DNA of 64,000 nt from the NCBI RefSeq assembly GCF_051900425.1, contig NZ_JBHZGK010000010.1:1-64000 (forward strand), written 5' to 3'. Every line of letters begins with the position of its first letter. Positions within the stretch are counted from its first letter, which is position 1. Positions 25,236 through 34,695 of the stretch are shown in pieces. The stretch is from Frateuria_A sp051900425 (GTDB lineage Bacteria; Pseudomonadota; Gammaproteobacteria; Xanthomonadales; Rhodanobacteraceae). The notes beneath the pieces are model-generated. The model was not told the origin of the DNA. It saw nothing but the letters and a program-made list of their open reading frames with translations, and ran no database searches. Both the position numbers and the translations under genes were made by a program.

Positions 25236-26731
25236 CAGCGGCTCCCGCCGAAGATGCCGCCCAGCACGCCACGCAGGATCTGCCGGCCGATCTGGCTACC
25301 CATCGTGCGCACGACCTGCTTGCCCATCGTCTCGATCATGCCCTGGCGGCGCCTGGTGCCGAACAGCGCATCGTGCACGGCGCCACCCCAGGCACCATCC
25401 TCCTGTCCGGGCGAGGGTGCGCTGGCGACCGTGTCGGCGTCCACCGCCTTTTTGTCGGCGCGACGCGCGAGCATTTCCTCGGCCGAGTCGCGGTTGACGG
25501 CCGTGTCGTACTTGGCGCCCACCGGAGAGCGTTGGCGTACGGCCGTCCGCTCTGCCTCGGTGATGGCGCCGATCCGGCAGCGTGGCGTGGTGACCAGCAC
25601 CCGTTCGACCGGGCTGGGCACGCCGCCCTCGCGCAAGGTCGAGGCCAGCGCCTCGCCCACGCCGAGCTGGCCGATCGCCTCGGCCACGTCGAGTTTCGGG
25701 TTGGGTGCGAAGGTCTCGGCGGCCGCGCGCACGGCCTTCTGGTCGCGCGGGGTAAAGGCGCGCAGTGCGTGCTGGATGCGGTTGCCGAGCTGGCCGAGGA
25801 TGTCTTCCGGCACGTCGTTCGGGTTCTGCGAGCAGAAGTACACGCCCACACCCTTGGAACGGATCAGCCGCACCACCTGTTCCACCCGCTGGCGCAGCGC
25901 GGGCGGGCAGTCGTCGAACAGCAGGTGCGCCTCGTCGAAGAAGAACACCAGCCTGGGCAGGTCCTGGTCGCCCACTTCCGGCATCTGCTCGAACAGCTCC
26001 GACAGCAGCCACAGCAGGAAGGTGGTGTAGAGGCGCGGCTTGAGGATCAGCTGGTCGGCGGCCAGCACGTTGATCACGCCGCGGCCGCTCATGTCCTGGC
26101 GCATCAGGTCGGTCAGCTCGAGCGCGGGCTCGCCGAAGAAGTTCTCGCCACCGGCCTGTTCCAGCGCCAGCAGCGCACGCTGGATGGCGGCGATGCTGGT
26201 CTTGCCGATCAGACCGTAATGGGCGGAGATGTCCTTGGTGTTCTCCGCCGCGAACGCGAGCAGCGCACGCAGGTCGGCCAGGTCCAGCAGCAGCCAGCCG
26301 TTGTCGTCGGCCAGCTTGAACACGATTTCCAGCACGCCCTGCTGGGTGTCGTTGAGTTCCAGCACGCGGCCGAGCAAGGTGGGGCCCATCTCGCTGACGG
26401 TCGTGCGCAGAGGGTGGCCCTGCCTGCCGTAGAGGTCCCAGAAGATCACCGGGTTGGCCTGCGGCTGCCAGTCGGCGAGTCGGAGTTTCGACAGCCGCGC
26501 CTTGATCTTGTCGCCGGGTTCGCTTGCTGCCAGGGCGAGGCCGGCCAGGTCGCCTTTCACGTCAGCCAGCACGCAGGGCACGCCCAGCCGCGAGAAGCCC
26601 TCGGCCAGCACCATCAGCGAAACGGACTTGCCGGTGCCGGTGGCGCCGGCGACCATGCCGTGGCGGTTGCCGTAGCGCGATTCCAGAGACACGTCGGCGG
26701 TGTCGTTGCGACCAATCAGGATCTCGGGCAT
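25235..26731 (-). CDS. HerA-like ATPase, DUF853 family
   Basis: 498 residues. Walker A is ATGTGKS near residue 29-35 and Walker B is FFFDEAHLLFDDCP. The sequence PQRVEQVVRLIRSKGVG-type block and SQNPNDVPEDILGQLGNRIQHALRAFTPRDQKAV match DUF853 proteins, relatives of the HerA/FtsK translocases. The C-terminus ends in a Gly-rich amphipathic tail (ILRGVLGGIFGGSR). The start at 26731 is the family-like MPEILIGRND. The molecular role of DUF853 ATPases is not established. It leads an operon with the membrane protein and greB. Confidence 0.9.
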   Translation of the reverse strand: MPEILIGRNDTADVSLESRYGNRHGMVAGATGTGKSVSLMVLAEGFSRLGVPCVLADVKGDLAGLALAASEPGDKIKARLSKLRLADWQPQANPVIFWDLYGRQGHPLRTTVSEMGPTLLGRVLELNDTQQGVLEIVFKLADDNGWLLLDLADLRALLAFAAENTKDISAHYGLIGKTSIAAIQRALLALEQAGGENFFGEPALELTDLMRQDMSGRGVINVLAADQLILKPRLYTTFLLWLLSELFEQMPEVGDQDLPRLVFFFDEAHLLFDDCPPALRQRVEQVVRLIRSKGVGVYFCSQNPNDVPEDILGQLGNRIQHALRAFTPRDQKAVRAAAETFAPNPKLDVAEAIGQLGVGEALASTLREGGVPSPVERVLVTTPRCRIGAITEAERTAVRQRSPVGAKYDTAVNRDSAEEMLARRADKKAVDADTVASAPSPGQEDGAWGGAVHDALFGTRRRQGMIETMGKQVVRTMGSQIGRQILRGVLGGIFGGSR

Positions 26732-26871
26732 GCGGGCGCTCCGTGCGTCGGATGGGCGATTGTAGCCAGGCGGATACAGGTCGCAGTTCGGGAGTTTCGT
26801 GGGGCGCCGCGGTTTTGGCATCGGGTCTGCATGCGCTAAGGTGAATGTATCCCCGCCGTCAAGCTTTCGTC

Positions 26872-28353
26872 ATGCCGCTGTCTACTCTTTCGCACTGTTT
26901 CCGCCTGGCGCCGCTGGCTGCCGGGCTCCTCCTGCTTGCCGGCTGCGCCAGCGGCGGCGGCAGTCGCACCCCCGGCGACGTGAACGCGCTGTATGCGCAG
27001 CTCGACCAGGCGAGCAAGGGCTACGAGAACGCGCTGCAACAGGCACGCGAAGGCGACGACCAGGCCTCCGAGCAGAGCCTCAAGGACTCGCTGGACAGCC
27101 TCAAGCAGGCCGCGGCCCGCTGCGGCGCCACGCCCGGTTGCGACTCGCAGCGCTTCTACTCGGTGTTCGACCGCCTGCTGCGCCTGAAGGACGGCAGCTT
27201 CTTCGCCGGTGACGACCTGGAGACCGTCGGCGAGGAAGCCCCCGAAGAAGCAGTAGCCGGCAAGCCGGGCGGCGCCGCGGCGCTGCCGCAGGCGCAGCGC
27301 GCGGTGACCCTGCTGCGCGGCCACAAGCTCTCCGAGCTGATCGCCATGAATGGCCCCGTGAAGGCCGCGCTGGAAATGTGGCTGACCCAGTGGCGCTCGA
27401 ACCTGGTCGACACCTGGATCAACTACCAGTACATGCGCTACGAGATGTGGCCGCAGTACGACAAGGCGGATCTGCCCGAGGCGCTGCTGTTCGGCATCAT
27501 GGCCAAGGAGTCCCACGGCAAGGTGCACGCGGTGTCCCGCTCGGGCGCCGCCGGCCCGCTGCAGTTCATGTACGCGACCGGCCTGCGCTTCGGCCTGAAC
27601 AGCCAGAGCGGGTTCGACACGCGATTCGATCCGTCCGAGGCGGCGCGCGCCAATGCCGCCTACATGGACGAGCAGTTGAAGGCGTTCAACGACAACCTCG
27701 AGCTTTCGCTGGCTGCCTACAACGGCGGCGAGGGGCGCATGCGCCGGCTGGTGAACGGCAACACCGGCGTGAGCTTCTACGACCCGGCGATCTACAACCA
27801 GTTGTCGGAGGAAACCCGCGAATACGTTCCGGCGGTGCTGGCCGCGGCGTGGCTTTTCCTGCACCCGGACAGCTACAACCTGAACTTCCCGAAGATCGAC
27901 GGCGCGCCGGGAACGATCACGCTCAAGCGCCCGGCCTCGCTGTCCGAGCTGACCATCTGCATGGGGTCGGCGCAGGGCATGGACGATGGCTGGTTCCGCA
28001 CGCTGCGCAACCTCAATCCGCGGCTGAACCCGCAGGACGAGCAGCCGGTCGGCAGCCAACTGAAGGTGCCCAGGGAACTGGAGTCCGTCTACGCCTCGCG
28101 CTGCGTCGATGGACCGTGGCCGATCCTGGCGAGCGACCTGCACTCGGCGGTGGTGCCGGAGGTGGTCAAGCCGGAACCGCAGCGTACCGTGCACCCGCAC
28201 TCACGCTATGTCGTGCGGCACGGCGACACGCTGCTGGGCATCGTGCACAAGCTGGGGTGTTCGGACGTGCGTGAACTGTCAGACCTCAATGACCTCAAGC
28301 ATCACCGGATCCGCGCGGGGCAGGTGTTGCGGTTGCCGTCCTGCCGGCGCTGA
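26872..28353 (+). CDS. membrane-bound lytic transglycosylase, MltD-like with C-terminal LysM
   Basis: About 493 residues. The signal peptide ends in a lipobox LLLLAGC, so an outer-membrane lipoprotein is predicted. The goose-lysozyme/SLT domain contains the catalytic Glu in GIMAKESHGKVHAVSRSGAAGPLQFM and the AYNGGEGRMRRL motif. A C-terminal LysM module (YVVRHGDTLLGIVHKLGCSDV to GQVLRLP) would bind peptidoglycan. It would cleave the glycan strand to anhydromuropeptides. I start at Met 26872, giving a 25-residue signal; an ATG at 26845 in frame would lengthen the n-region oddly. Confidence 0.9.
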   Translation: MPLSTLSHCFRLAPLAAGLLLLAGCASGGGSRTPGDVNALYAQLDQASKGYENALQQAREGDDQASEQSLKDSLDSLKQAAARCGATPGCDSQRFYSVFDRLLRLKDGSFFAGDDLETVGEEAPEEAVAGKPGGAAALPQAQRAVTLLRGHKLSELIAMNGPVKAALEMWLTQWRSNLVDTWINYQYMRYEMWPQYDKADLPEALLFGIMAKESHGKVHAVSRSGAAGPLQFMYATGLRFGLNSQSGFDTRFDPSEAARANAAYMDEQLKAFNDNLELSLAAYNGGEGRMRRLVNGNTGVSFYDPAIYNQLSEETREYVPAVLAAAWLFLHPDSYNLNFPKIDGAPGTITLKRPASLSELTICMGSAQGMDDGWFRTLRNLNPRLNPQDEQPVGSQLKVPRELESVYASRCVDGPWPILASDLHSAVVPEVVKPEPQRTVHPHSRYVVRHGDTLLGIVHKLGCSDVRELSDLNDLKHHRIRAGQVLRLPSCRR

Positions 28354-28376
28354 AGGGCAGGCTACGCCCCATGTGC

Positions 28377-28405
28377 CGCCCGCTTGCAGGCGAGCGGGCT
28401 CCTAC
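28377..28405. repeat. REP-like palindrome, GTAGGAGC family
   Basis: CGCCCGCTTGCAGGCGAGCGGGCTCCTAC lies between convergent genes. It is an inverted member of the GTAGGAGC palindromes at 15397, 17739 and 31381. Confidence 0.6.
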
Positions 28406-28417
28406 CAGGGCATCGGC

Positions 28418-28870
28418 TCAGGCCGCAGCGCTGGGCTGCATCCAGCTCTCCGCCACGTCCTCGCGTTCGCGGGCGCCACTGCCGTGCAGCTCTTTCAGCT
28501 CGCGCACCACGCGAAGCAATTGCCGGTGGCGCGAGCGCATGAACGCGTGGGGCGAATCCTTGGTCTCGTGGTAGGCCACCGCCAGCCACAGCGCCATGCC
28601 GCGCAGCGCGACCTCGGGGTTGTCCGAACAAGCCCGGGCAAAGCCGGTGGCGGTACCGCGGCCCCAGGGCAAGTAGCGGTCCTGGGGCGGGGTGCCGTAT
28701 AGATGCGGGAACTCGCTGCGTGCCGCCTGGCCGATCTCGCGCAGGGTGAGCAGGCTCAGCCTGGCGCGGGCCGAGGCCGGCAATGCGTCCAGGATCTTGC
28801 CGATGCGGCGGAACTGCCGTTCCAGCTGCTGGCCGCGCACGAAGGCGATGAGCGGGACGATCGATCGCAT
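28418..28870 (-). CDS. conserved protein of unknown function
   Basis: 150 residues, soluble and helical, with MRSIVPLIAFVRGQQLERQFRRIGKILDALP at the start and the distinctive YGTPPQDRYLPWGRGTATGFARA in the middle. The start at 28870 has GGAGA upstream on the minus strand. I do not recognise a family. It reads in the same direction as psd 89 bases upstream and may be co-transcribed with it. Confidence 0.75.
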   Translation of the reverse strand: MRSIVPLIAFVRGQQLERQFRRIGKILDALPASARARLSLLTLREIGQAARSEFPHLYGTPPQDRYLPWGRGTATGFARACSDNPEVALRGMALWLAVAYHETKDSPHAFMRSRHRQLLRVVRELKELHGSGAREREDVAESWMQPSAAA

Positions 28871-28959
28871 GGGTTCTCCCCCGGAGCCGTTTGACGCCGG
28901 GAGCATAGCCAGGCGCAGCGGCGGGGTACGCCTAAAACGTCACAGAATGACGTTCTGCG

Positions 28960-29811
28960 TCAGCCCTTCGGCAACGGCCGGCGGCCTAGCCGCTGGCCCA
29001 GCTTGACCGTCTGCTGCGACTGGAGCGCATCCAGCTCGATCATCCCGGGCGGCAGCAGCAGGATCACCGTCGAGCCCATGTTGAAGCGCGCCATCTCGGC
29101 GAACCGGGCGAGCGTGATGCCCTGGCCGGCGAACGACTTGCGGCGGATGTCCGAGGCATAGGGCGGGATCACCAGCCCGTCCCATACCGTGGCGACGGAG
29201 GACACCAGCACGGCGCCGACCATCACCGCCACGAACGGGCCATGCGGGCTGTCGAAATGGCACACCAGCCGCTCGTTGCGCGCGAACAGCCGCGGGATCG
29301 CCTCTACCGCGAACGGCGCCACGCTGAAGATGCGGCCGGGTATGTGGACCGTCTCCCGCAACGTGCCGCCCAGCGGCATGTGCACGCGGTGGTAGTCGCG
29401 CGGAGAGAGGTAGATCGTGACGAAGTCACCGTCCCGGTACGGGGCGGCCGCCTCCTCGTCGCCGAGCAGCTCGGCGGCGGTGTAGTCCTGTCCCTTGGCC
29501 TGGAAGATGCGCCCGTCGACGATTCGGCCGGCCTGGCTGATGCGGCCGTCCGCCGGCGAAATCAGCGCGGTCGGGTCGCCGTCCTCGTGCCGCGCGTTGG
29601 GCTTCAGCTTGCGGGTGAAGAACGCATTGAAGTGCTGGTAGGCGAACGGGTCGGACTGTGCCGCCTCGGCCATGTCGACCTTGTAGCGATGCACGATCTG
29701 GCCGATCAGGAAGTTCTTCCACGGGCGCCAGGTCCAGCGCGTGGCCCAGTAGACCACCCGCGAGAGGGCGCGGTGGGGGAGGAGGTATTGGACGAGCACG
29801 GCGAAAGTCAT
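28960..29811 (-). CDS. psd: phosphatidylserine decarboxylase proenzyme
   Basis: It makes phosphatidylethanolamine at the inner membrane. The protein is 283 residues. The self-cleavage site, LGST in E. coli, reads MGST here (RFNMGSTVILL); the Gly-Ser pair and the serine that becomes the pyruvoyl group are kept. Other family marks are LISPADGRI, YLSPRDYHRVHMP and HIPGRIFSVAP. The N-terminus has a membrane-associating hydrophobic segment. It is divergent from prmB. Confidence 0.96.
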   Translation of the reverse strand: MTFAVLVQYLLPHRALSRVVYWATRWTWRPWKNFLIGQIVHRYKVDMAEAAQSDPFAYQHFNAFFTRKLKPNARHEDGDPTALISPADGRISQAGRIVDGRIFQAKGQDYTAAELLGDEEAAAPYRDGDFVTIYLSPRDYHRVHMPLGGTLRETVHIPGRIFSVAPFAVEAIPRLFARNERLVCHFDSPHGPFVAVMVGAVLVSSVATVWDGLVIPPYASDIRRKSFAGQGITLARFAEMARFNMGSTVILLLPPGMIELDALQSQQTVKLGQRLGRRPLPKG

Positions 29812-29900
29812 CCGGCCAGTATAAGGCGCGGCGGTTCGCCCTGAGCGCGGCGGTGAGGGATAATCGCCGATCCTCTAAGCCGCGCCGCCAGGAAAGGCCC

Positions 29901-30821
29901 GTGACCGCCGAACTCGCCAGCATCATCGACTTCATCCGCTACGGCGCCAGCCGCTTCTCCGCCGCCGGCCTGACCTTCGGGCACAGCCACGACAACCCGA
30001 TCGACGAGGCGACGCACCTGGTGCTGGCCAGCCTGCACCTGCCGCCGGATATCCCGCCGGCCTACGGCGCCGGCAAGCTCACCGCCGAGGAGCGCAAGCG
30101 CGTGCTGGAACTGATCGAGCGGCGTGTCAACGAGCGGCTGCCGGTGGCCTACCTGGTCGGCGAGACCTGGTTCGCGGGGCTGAAGTTCAAGAGCGACCGC
30201 CGCGCGCTGGTGCCGCGTTCGCCCATCGCCGAGTTGATCGAATCGGGCTTCGCGCCCTGGCTGGACGGCCGCCACGTCGAGCGCGCGCTGGACCTGTGCA
30301 CCGGTTCGGGCTGCATCGGGATCGCCATGGCCGAGTACAACCCGGACTGGCAGGTGGACATCGTCGACATCAGCGACGAGGCGTTGTCGCTGGCGCGCGA
30401 GAACATCGTGTTCCAGCACGTCGAGGGTCGCGTGGAAGCGGTCCGGTCCGACCTGTTCGGCGGCGTGAAGGGGCGGCGCTACGACCTGATCGTGTCCAAC
30501 CCGCCCTACGTGACCGAGAACGAATACGCCGCGCTGCCGGGCGAGTACAGCCACGAGCCCAAGCTGGGGCTGACCTCGGGCGAGGACGGCCTGGACATCT
30601 GCCTGCGCATCCTGGACGAGGCGGCCGATCATCTGAGCGACGACGGCCTGCTGATCGTCGAGGTGGGCGAGAGCGAGCACGCGCTGGCCGCGCTGCTGCC
30701 CGAAGTCCCCTTCGTGTGGATCGAGTTCAAGGTCGGGCCGATGGGCGTGTTCGCGCTCGAGCGCCGCGACCTGGTCGAGCACGCGGCAGCGATCCGCGCC
30801 GCCGCCGACGCGCGCCGCTGA
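29901..30821 (+). CDS. prmB: 50S ribosomal protein L3 glutamine methyltransferase
   Basis: An SAM-dependent methyltransferase for Gln of ribosomal protein L3. It has 306 residues. The SAM-binding motif is ALDLCTGSGCIGIAMA and the catalytic motif is VSNPPYV. The N-terminal helical domain carries GHSHDNPIDEATHLVL. PrmB rather than PrmC is favoured by this N-terminal stretch and length. The GTG at 29901 has AGGAAAGG upstream. A GNAT gene follows after 20 bases. Confidence 0.95.
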   Translation: MTAELASIIDFIRYGASRFSAAGLTFGHSHDNPIDEATHLVLASLHLPPDIPPAYGAGKLTAEERKRVLELIERRVNERLPVAYLVGETWFAGLKFKSDRRALVPRSPIAELIESGFAPWLDGRHVERALDLCTGSGCIGIAMAEYNPDWQVDIVDISDEALSLARENIVFQHVEGRVEAVRSDLFGGVKGRRYDLIVSNPPYVTENEYAALPGEYSHEPKLGLTSGEDGLDICLRILDEAADHLSDDGLLIVEVGESEHALAALLPEVPFVWIEFKVGPMGVFALERRDLVEHAAAIRAAADARR

Positions 30822-30841
30822 AGCATCGCAGGAGGCGCCGC

Positions 30842-31372
30842 ATGGAACTGACCACGGACCATCTGCTGCTCGATCATCTGCATCCGGGCGATGCCGACGC
30901 CCTGTACGCCTGCCGGGCCGATCCGGCGGTGGCGCGCTTCCAGGGATGGCGTCCGGCAAGCGTCGCCGAGGCGCGCGCGTTCATCGACGCGCAGGCCGAG
31001 CCGGCGCCGGGTCTGTGGTTCCAGCGCGCCATCCGACTGCGTGACGGCCATGCGCTGATCGGCGACCTGGGCGTATGCCTGCCCGCCACGCCGGGCGACT
31101 CGGTGGAATTCGGCATCAGCCTGTCGCCGGCACACCAGGGCCAAGGCTACGCGCGCGAGGCGCTGCATGCCTTGTTCCACCAGGGTTTCGAGGTGCTGGG
31201 CTGGCGCCGCATCCACGCCTCGGTTGATCCGCGCAACACCGCTTGCATGGCCCTGTTGCAGGCGCTCGGCATGCGCCAGGAGGCGCATTTCCGCGAGAGC
31301 CTGTGGCTGCACGGCGAGTGGGTGGACGACGTGGTGTTCGCCATCCTTGCCCGCGAGTGGCAGGCGGTCTGA
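30842..31372 (+). CDS. GNAT-family N-acetyltransferase, RimJ/RimL type
   Basis: 176 residues, GNAT fold. It opens with LTTDHLLLDHLHPGDADALYAC, has the CoA loop SPAHQGQGYAREALHALF and ends WLHGEWVDDVVFAILAREW, the pattern of RimJ/RimL-like proteins. The acceptor is unknown. A very strong AGGAGG site precedes the ATG. It is probably co-transcribed with prmB. Confidence 0.9.
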   Translation: MELTTDHLLLDHLHPGDADALYACRADPAVARFQGWRPASVAEARAFIDAQAEPAPGLWFQRAIRLRDGHALIGDLGVCLPATPGDSVEFGISLSPAHQGQGYAREALHALFHQGFEVLGWRRIHASVDPRNTACMALLQALGMRQEAHFRESLWLHGEWVDDVVFAILAREWQAV

Positions 31373-31380
31373 GCGTCCTC

Positions 31381-31462
31381 GTAGGAGCGCCCTTGGGCGC
31401 GACCGCCATTCCGATGGTTGCGGTGCAGTGGCATTCGCGGTCGCGCCCAAGGGCGCTCCTAC
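31381..31462. repeat. REP-like inverted pair, GTAGGAGCGC family
   Basis: GTAGGAGCGCCCTTGGGCGC at 31381-31400 is mirrored by CGCGCCCAAGGGCGCTCCTA at 31442-31461. This is the cleanest copy of the family in the window. It fills the gap before aroC. Confidence 0.85.
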
Positions 31463-31515
31463 AGGGCTTGCTGGCGAGCGGCTATGCTTCGGCTTCCTCG
31501 TAGCGGACGCTTGGC

Positions 31516-32604
31516 ATGTCCAGCAACTCCTTCGGCAAGCTCTTCACCGTCACCACCTTCGGCGAAAGCCACGGGCCGGCGATCGGCTGCGTCATCGACG
31601 GCTGCCCGCCGGGGCTGGCGATCGCGCCGGAGGACTTCCGCCACGACCTCGAGCGGCGCGCGACCGGGCGCAGCCGTCACACCTCGCAGCGCCACGAGGC
31701 CGACGAGGTGGAGATCCTCTCGGGCGTCTACCAGGGCCGTACCACCGGTACCCCGATCGCGCTGCTGATCCGCAACACCGATCAGCGCAGCAAGGACTAC
31801 GGGGACGTCGCGCAGACGTTCCGTCCGGGCCACGCCGACTACACCTACTGGCAGAAATACGGCATCCGCGACCCGCGCGGCGGCGGCCGCGCCTCGGCGC
31901 GCGAGACCACCATGCGCGTGGCCGCCGCGGTGATCGCCAGGAAGTGGCTGGCCGAGCGGCATGGCGTGCGCGTGCGTGGCCACCTGGCCCAGCTGGGCGA
32001 CATCGTGCCGCATGGATTCGACTGGGAAGCGGTGGAAGCCAATCCGTTCTTCTGGCCGGACGCAGGTCAGGTGACCGAGCTCGAGAAAGCCATGGATGCG
32101 TTGCGCAAGTCGGGCGACTCGGTCGGCGCGCGCGTCAACGCCGTCGCGGACAACGTGCCGCCGGGCTGGGGCGAGCCGGTCTACGGCAAGCTCGATGGCG
32201 ACCTGGCGGCGGCGATGATGTCGATCAACGCGGTCAAGGGCGTGGAGATTGGTGCCGGTTTCGCGGCCGTCGCCCAGCGTGGCACGCAGCACCGCGATGA
32301 AATGCATTTGGACGGCTTTACGTCCAACCATGCCGGTGGCATCCTTGGCGGAATCAGCACCGGCCAGCCGGTGACGGTGTCGGTGGCGTTCAAGCCGACC
32401 TCCAGCATCCTGGTGCCGGGGCAGAGCGTGAACCTGGCCGGCGAGCCGGTGCAGGTGGTTACCAAGGGGCGTCACGACCCCTGCGTGGGCATCCGCGCCA
32501 CCCCCATCGTCGAGGCCATGCTGGCACTGGTGCTGATGGACCACGCGCTGCGGCATCGCGCGCAATGTGGCGACGTGGGGCCGGTCGCCCCGCGCATCGC
32601 CTGA
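31516..32604 (+). CDS. aroC: chorismate synthase
   Basis: It is the last step of the shikimate pathway, FMN-dependent, feeding aromatic amino acid synthesis including the trp genes nearby. The protein is 362 residues with GESHGPAIGCVIDGCPPGL, RQHEADEVEILSGVYQG-type block, DPRGGGRASARETTMRVAAAVIA and the C-terminal RHDPCVGIRATPIVEAM. Confidence 0.97.
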   Translation: MSSNSFGKLFTVTTFGESHGPAIGCVIDGCPPGLAIAPEDFRHDLERRATGRSRHTSQRHEADEVEILSGVYQGRTTGTPIALLIRNTDQRSKDYGDVAQTFRPGHADYTYWQKYGIRDPRGGGRASARETTMRVAAAVIARKWLAERHGVRVRGHLAQLGDIVPHGFDWEAVEANPFFWPDAGQVTELEKAMDALRKSGDSVGARVNAVADNVPPGWGEPVYGKLDGDLAAAMMSINAVKGVEIGAGFAAVAQRGTQHRDEMHLDGFTSNHAGGILGGISTGQPVTVSVAFKPTSSILVPGQSVNLAGEPVQVVTKGRHDPCVGIRATPIVEAMLALVLMDHALRHRAQCGDVGPVAPRIA

Positions 32605-32625
32605 GTTTTCGCCTGTGGAATCCCC

Positions 32626-33633
32626 ATGACCGGCAAGCCGCGGGTGTGGATCTCGCGCCCCACCTTTCCCGACATCGTCGCCCGCCTGGAACCGCACTTC
32701 CAGGTGACGGCCGAGGCCGATGAACGCGTGTTGGCGCCGGCGGACCTGGCTTCCCGGCTGGCGTCGCTCGACGCGGCGATCGTGGGGCTGAACCAGCGCA
32801 TCGGGGCGGCCGAAGTGGCAAACGCGTCGCGCCTGCGCATCGTCGCCAACCTCGCCGTGGGGTACGACAACCTGGACATCTCCGCGCTCACCGCTGCAGG
32901 CATCGTCGCGTCCAATACGCCGGACGTGCTCAGCGAAAGCGTCGCCGATCACACCTGGGCGTTGCTGCTGGGCGCCGCGCGCCACATGGGCGCCGCCGAG
33001 CGCTGGTTGCGGGCCGGGCGCTGGCAGGCCAACGGCTTCAGGGACTGGCTGGGGCTGGACACGCGCGGCCGCACGCTGGGCATCCTGGGCCTGGGGCGCA
33101 TCGGGCAGGCGATCGCGCGTCGCGCCACGGGCTTCGGCATGCACGTCATCTACCACAATCGCTCGCGGTTGCCGGCGGCCGTCGAGGCCGAATGTGCCGC
33201 GCGTTACGTCGACAAGCCCACGTTGCTGGCCGAATCGGATTTCCTGGTGCTCGCGGTGCCGTTGACCGGTGAGAGCCGTCATGCGATCGGGGCGGCCGAA
33301 CTGGCTGCGATGAAACCCACGGCCGTGCTGGTCAACATCGCCCGCGGCGGGATCGTCGACGACGCGGCGCTGGCCGCCGCCCTGGCGGAAGGGCGCTTGG
33401 CCGCCGCCGCGCTGGACGTGTTCGAAGGGGAGCCTGCCGTCCAACCGGCGCTGCTCGCGCTCGACAACGTCATCCTGAGCCCGCACATTGCCAGCGCCAC
33501 CTGGGACACTCGCCGCGCGATGACGGCGCTGGCGGTGGACAACGTGCTCGCGCTGTTCGGGCATGGCCCGCACGCCGGGCATCCGCCCTCCCTCATCAAC
33601 CCTGGGGTCCTGGCCGCGCGGCCGGCGCCCTGA
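32626..33633 (+). CDS. D-isomer 2-hydroxyacid dehydrogenase (glyoxylate/hydroxypyruvate reductase-like)
   Basis: 335 residues. The NAD(P) motif is GILGLGRIGQAIARRATGFG. The catalytic Arg, Glu and His are in VNIARGGIVDD, DVFEGEPA and LSPHIASAT. HNRSRL after the second strand suggests NADPH preference. The closest known enzymes reduce glyoxylate, hydroxypyruvate or 2-keto-gluconate; the substrate here is not fixed. It lies 21 bases after aroC and 30 before asd, likely one transcript. Confidence 0.9.
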   Translation: MTGKPRVWISRPTFPDIVARLEPHFQVTAEADERVLAPADLASRLASLDAAIVGLNQRIGAAEVANASRLRIVANLAVGYDNLDISALTAAGIVASNTPDVLSESVADHTWALLLGAARHMGAAERWLRAGRWQANGFRDWLGLDTRGRTLGILGLGRIGQAIARRATGFGMHVIYHNRSRLPAAVEAECAARYVDKPTLLAESDFLVLAVPLTGESRHAIGAAELAAMKPTAVLVNIARGGIVDDAALAAALAEGRLAAAALDVFEGEPAVQPALLALDNVILSPHIASATWDTRRAMTALAVDNVLALFGHGPHAGHPPSLINPGVLAARPAP

Positions 33634-33663
33634 TCACCTCCCGACACAGGCAGCAAGACATCC

Positions 33664-34695
33664 ATGAGCAAGAAGAGCAACTACAAGGTGGCTATGGTCG
33701 GCGCCACCGGCGCGGTCGGCGAAACCCTGCTGGGGATCCTGGCCGAGCGCGATTTCCCCGTCGGCGAGCTGGTACCGCTGGCCAGCGAGCGCTCGGCCGG
33801 CGAGAAGATTTTCTTCGGTGGCAAGCAGGTCACGGTGAAAAACCTGGCCGACTACGACTTCGACGGCGTGGACATCGCCTTCTTCTCCGCCGGCGGCTCG
33901 GTCAGCCGCGTGCATGCCCCCCGCGCGGCGGCGGCCGGCGCGGTGGTGATCGACAACACCTCCGAGTTCCGCTACCAGGACGACGTCCCGCTGGTGGTCG
34001 CCGAGGTCAACCCGCACGCCATCGCCGACTACACCACCCGCGGCATCATCGCCAATCCCAACTGCTCGACCATGCAGATGCTGGTCGCGCTGGCGCCGAT
34101 CCACCGGGCGGTCGGCATCGAGCGGATCAACGTGGCCACCTACCAGTCCGTCTCGGGCGCCGGCCGCAGCGGGATGGAGGAGCTCGGCCGCGAAACGGCG
34201 GCGCTTCTGAGTTTCCAGGATGTGGAACCGGGCAAGAAATTCCCCAAGCAGATCGCTTTCAATGTGATCCCGCACATCGACGAGTTCCAGCCCAACGGCT
34301 ACACCAAAGAAGAAATGAAGATGGTGTGGGAGACGCGCAAGATCCTGGAGGACGACTCCATCGCGGTGAACCCCACCGCCGTGCGGGTGCCGGTGTTCTA
34401 CGGCCACGCCGAGGCGGTACACGTGGAGACCCGCGACAAGATCGGCGCCGACGAGGCCCGCGCGCTGCTGGAGCAGGCCGAGGGTGTGGTGGTCATGGAC
34501 GAGCGCAAGCCGGGCGGCTATCCGACCCCGGTGGGCGATGCCGCCGGCAAGGATCCGGTGTTCGTGGGCCGCATCCGCGAGGACATCTCGCACGAGCGCG
34601 GCCTGGATCTGTGGATCGTGGCCGACAACATCCGCAAGGGCGCGGCGCTCAATGCGGTACAGATCGCCGAGCGGCTGATCGAGGACTATCTCTGA
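33664..34695 (+). CDS. asd: aspartate-semialdehyde dehydrogenase
   Basis: It makes aspartate semialdehyde, the branch point to lysine/DAP (dapA at 9.1 kb), threonine and methionine. The protein is 343 residues. The nucleotide motif is VGATGAVGETLL and the active-site cysteine is in ANPNCSTMQM. Also seen are SVSGAGRSG and the His in VPVFYGHAEAVHVET. Its stop overlaps the next start (TGATG). Confidence 0.97.
   Translation: MSKKSNYKVAMVGATGAVGETLLGILAERDFPVGELVPLASERSAGEKIFFGGKQVTVKNLADYDFDGVDIAFFSAGGSVSRVHAPRAAAAGAVVIDNTSEFRYQDDVPLVVAEVNPHAIADYTTRGIIANPNCSTMQMLVALAPIHRAVGIERINVATYQSVSGAGRSGMEELGRETAALLSFQDVEPGKKFPKQIAFNVIPHIDEFQPNGYTKEEMKMVWETRKILEDDSIAVNPTAVRVPVFYGHAEAVHVETRDKIGADEARALLEQAEGVVVMDERKPGGYPTPVGDAAGKDPVFVGRIREDISHERGLDLWIVADNIRKGAALNAVQIAERLIEDYL

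Noticed and set aside
23976..26731. HerA-like ATPase considered as part of a defence island
   Set aside because: No nuclease, Sir2, reverse transcriptase or similar partner is present, and the operon partner is greB; the neighbourhood is housekeeping.
28960..29811. Altered LGST site of Psd considered as inactivating
   Set aside because: Only Leu is changed to Met; the Gly-Ser-Thr needed for self-cleavage is intact.
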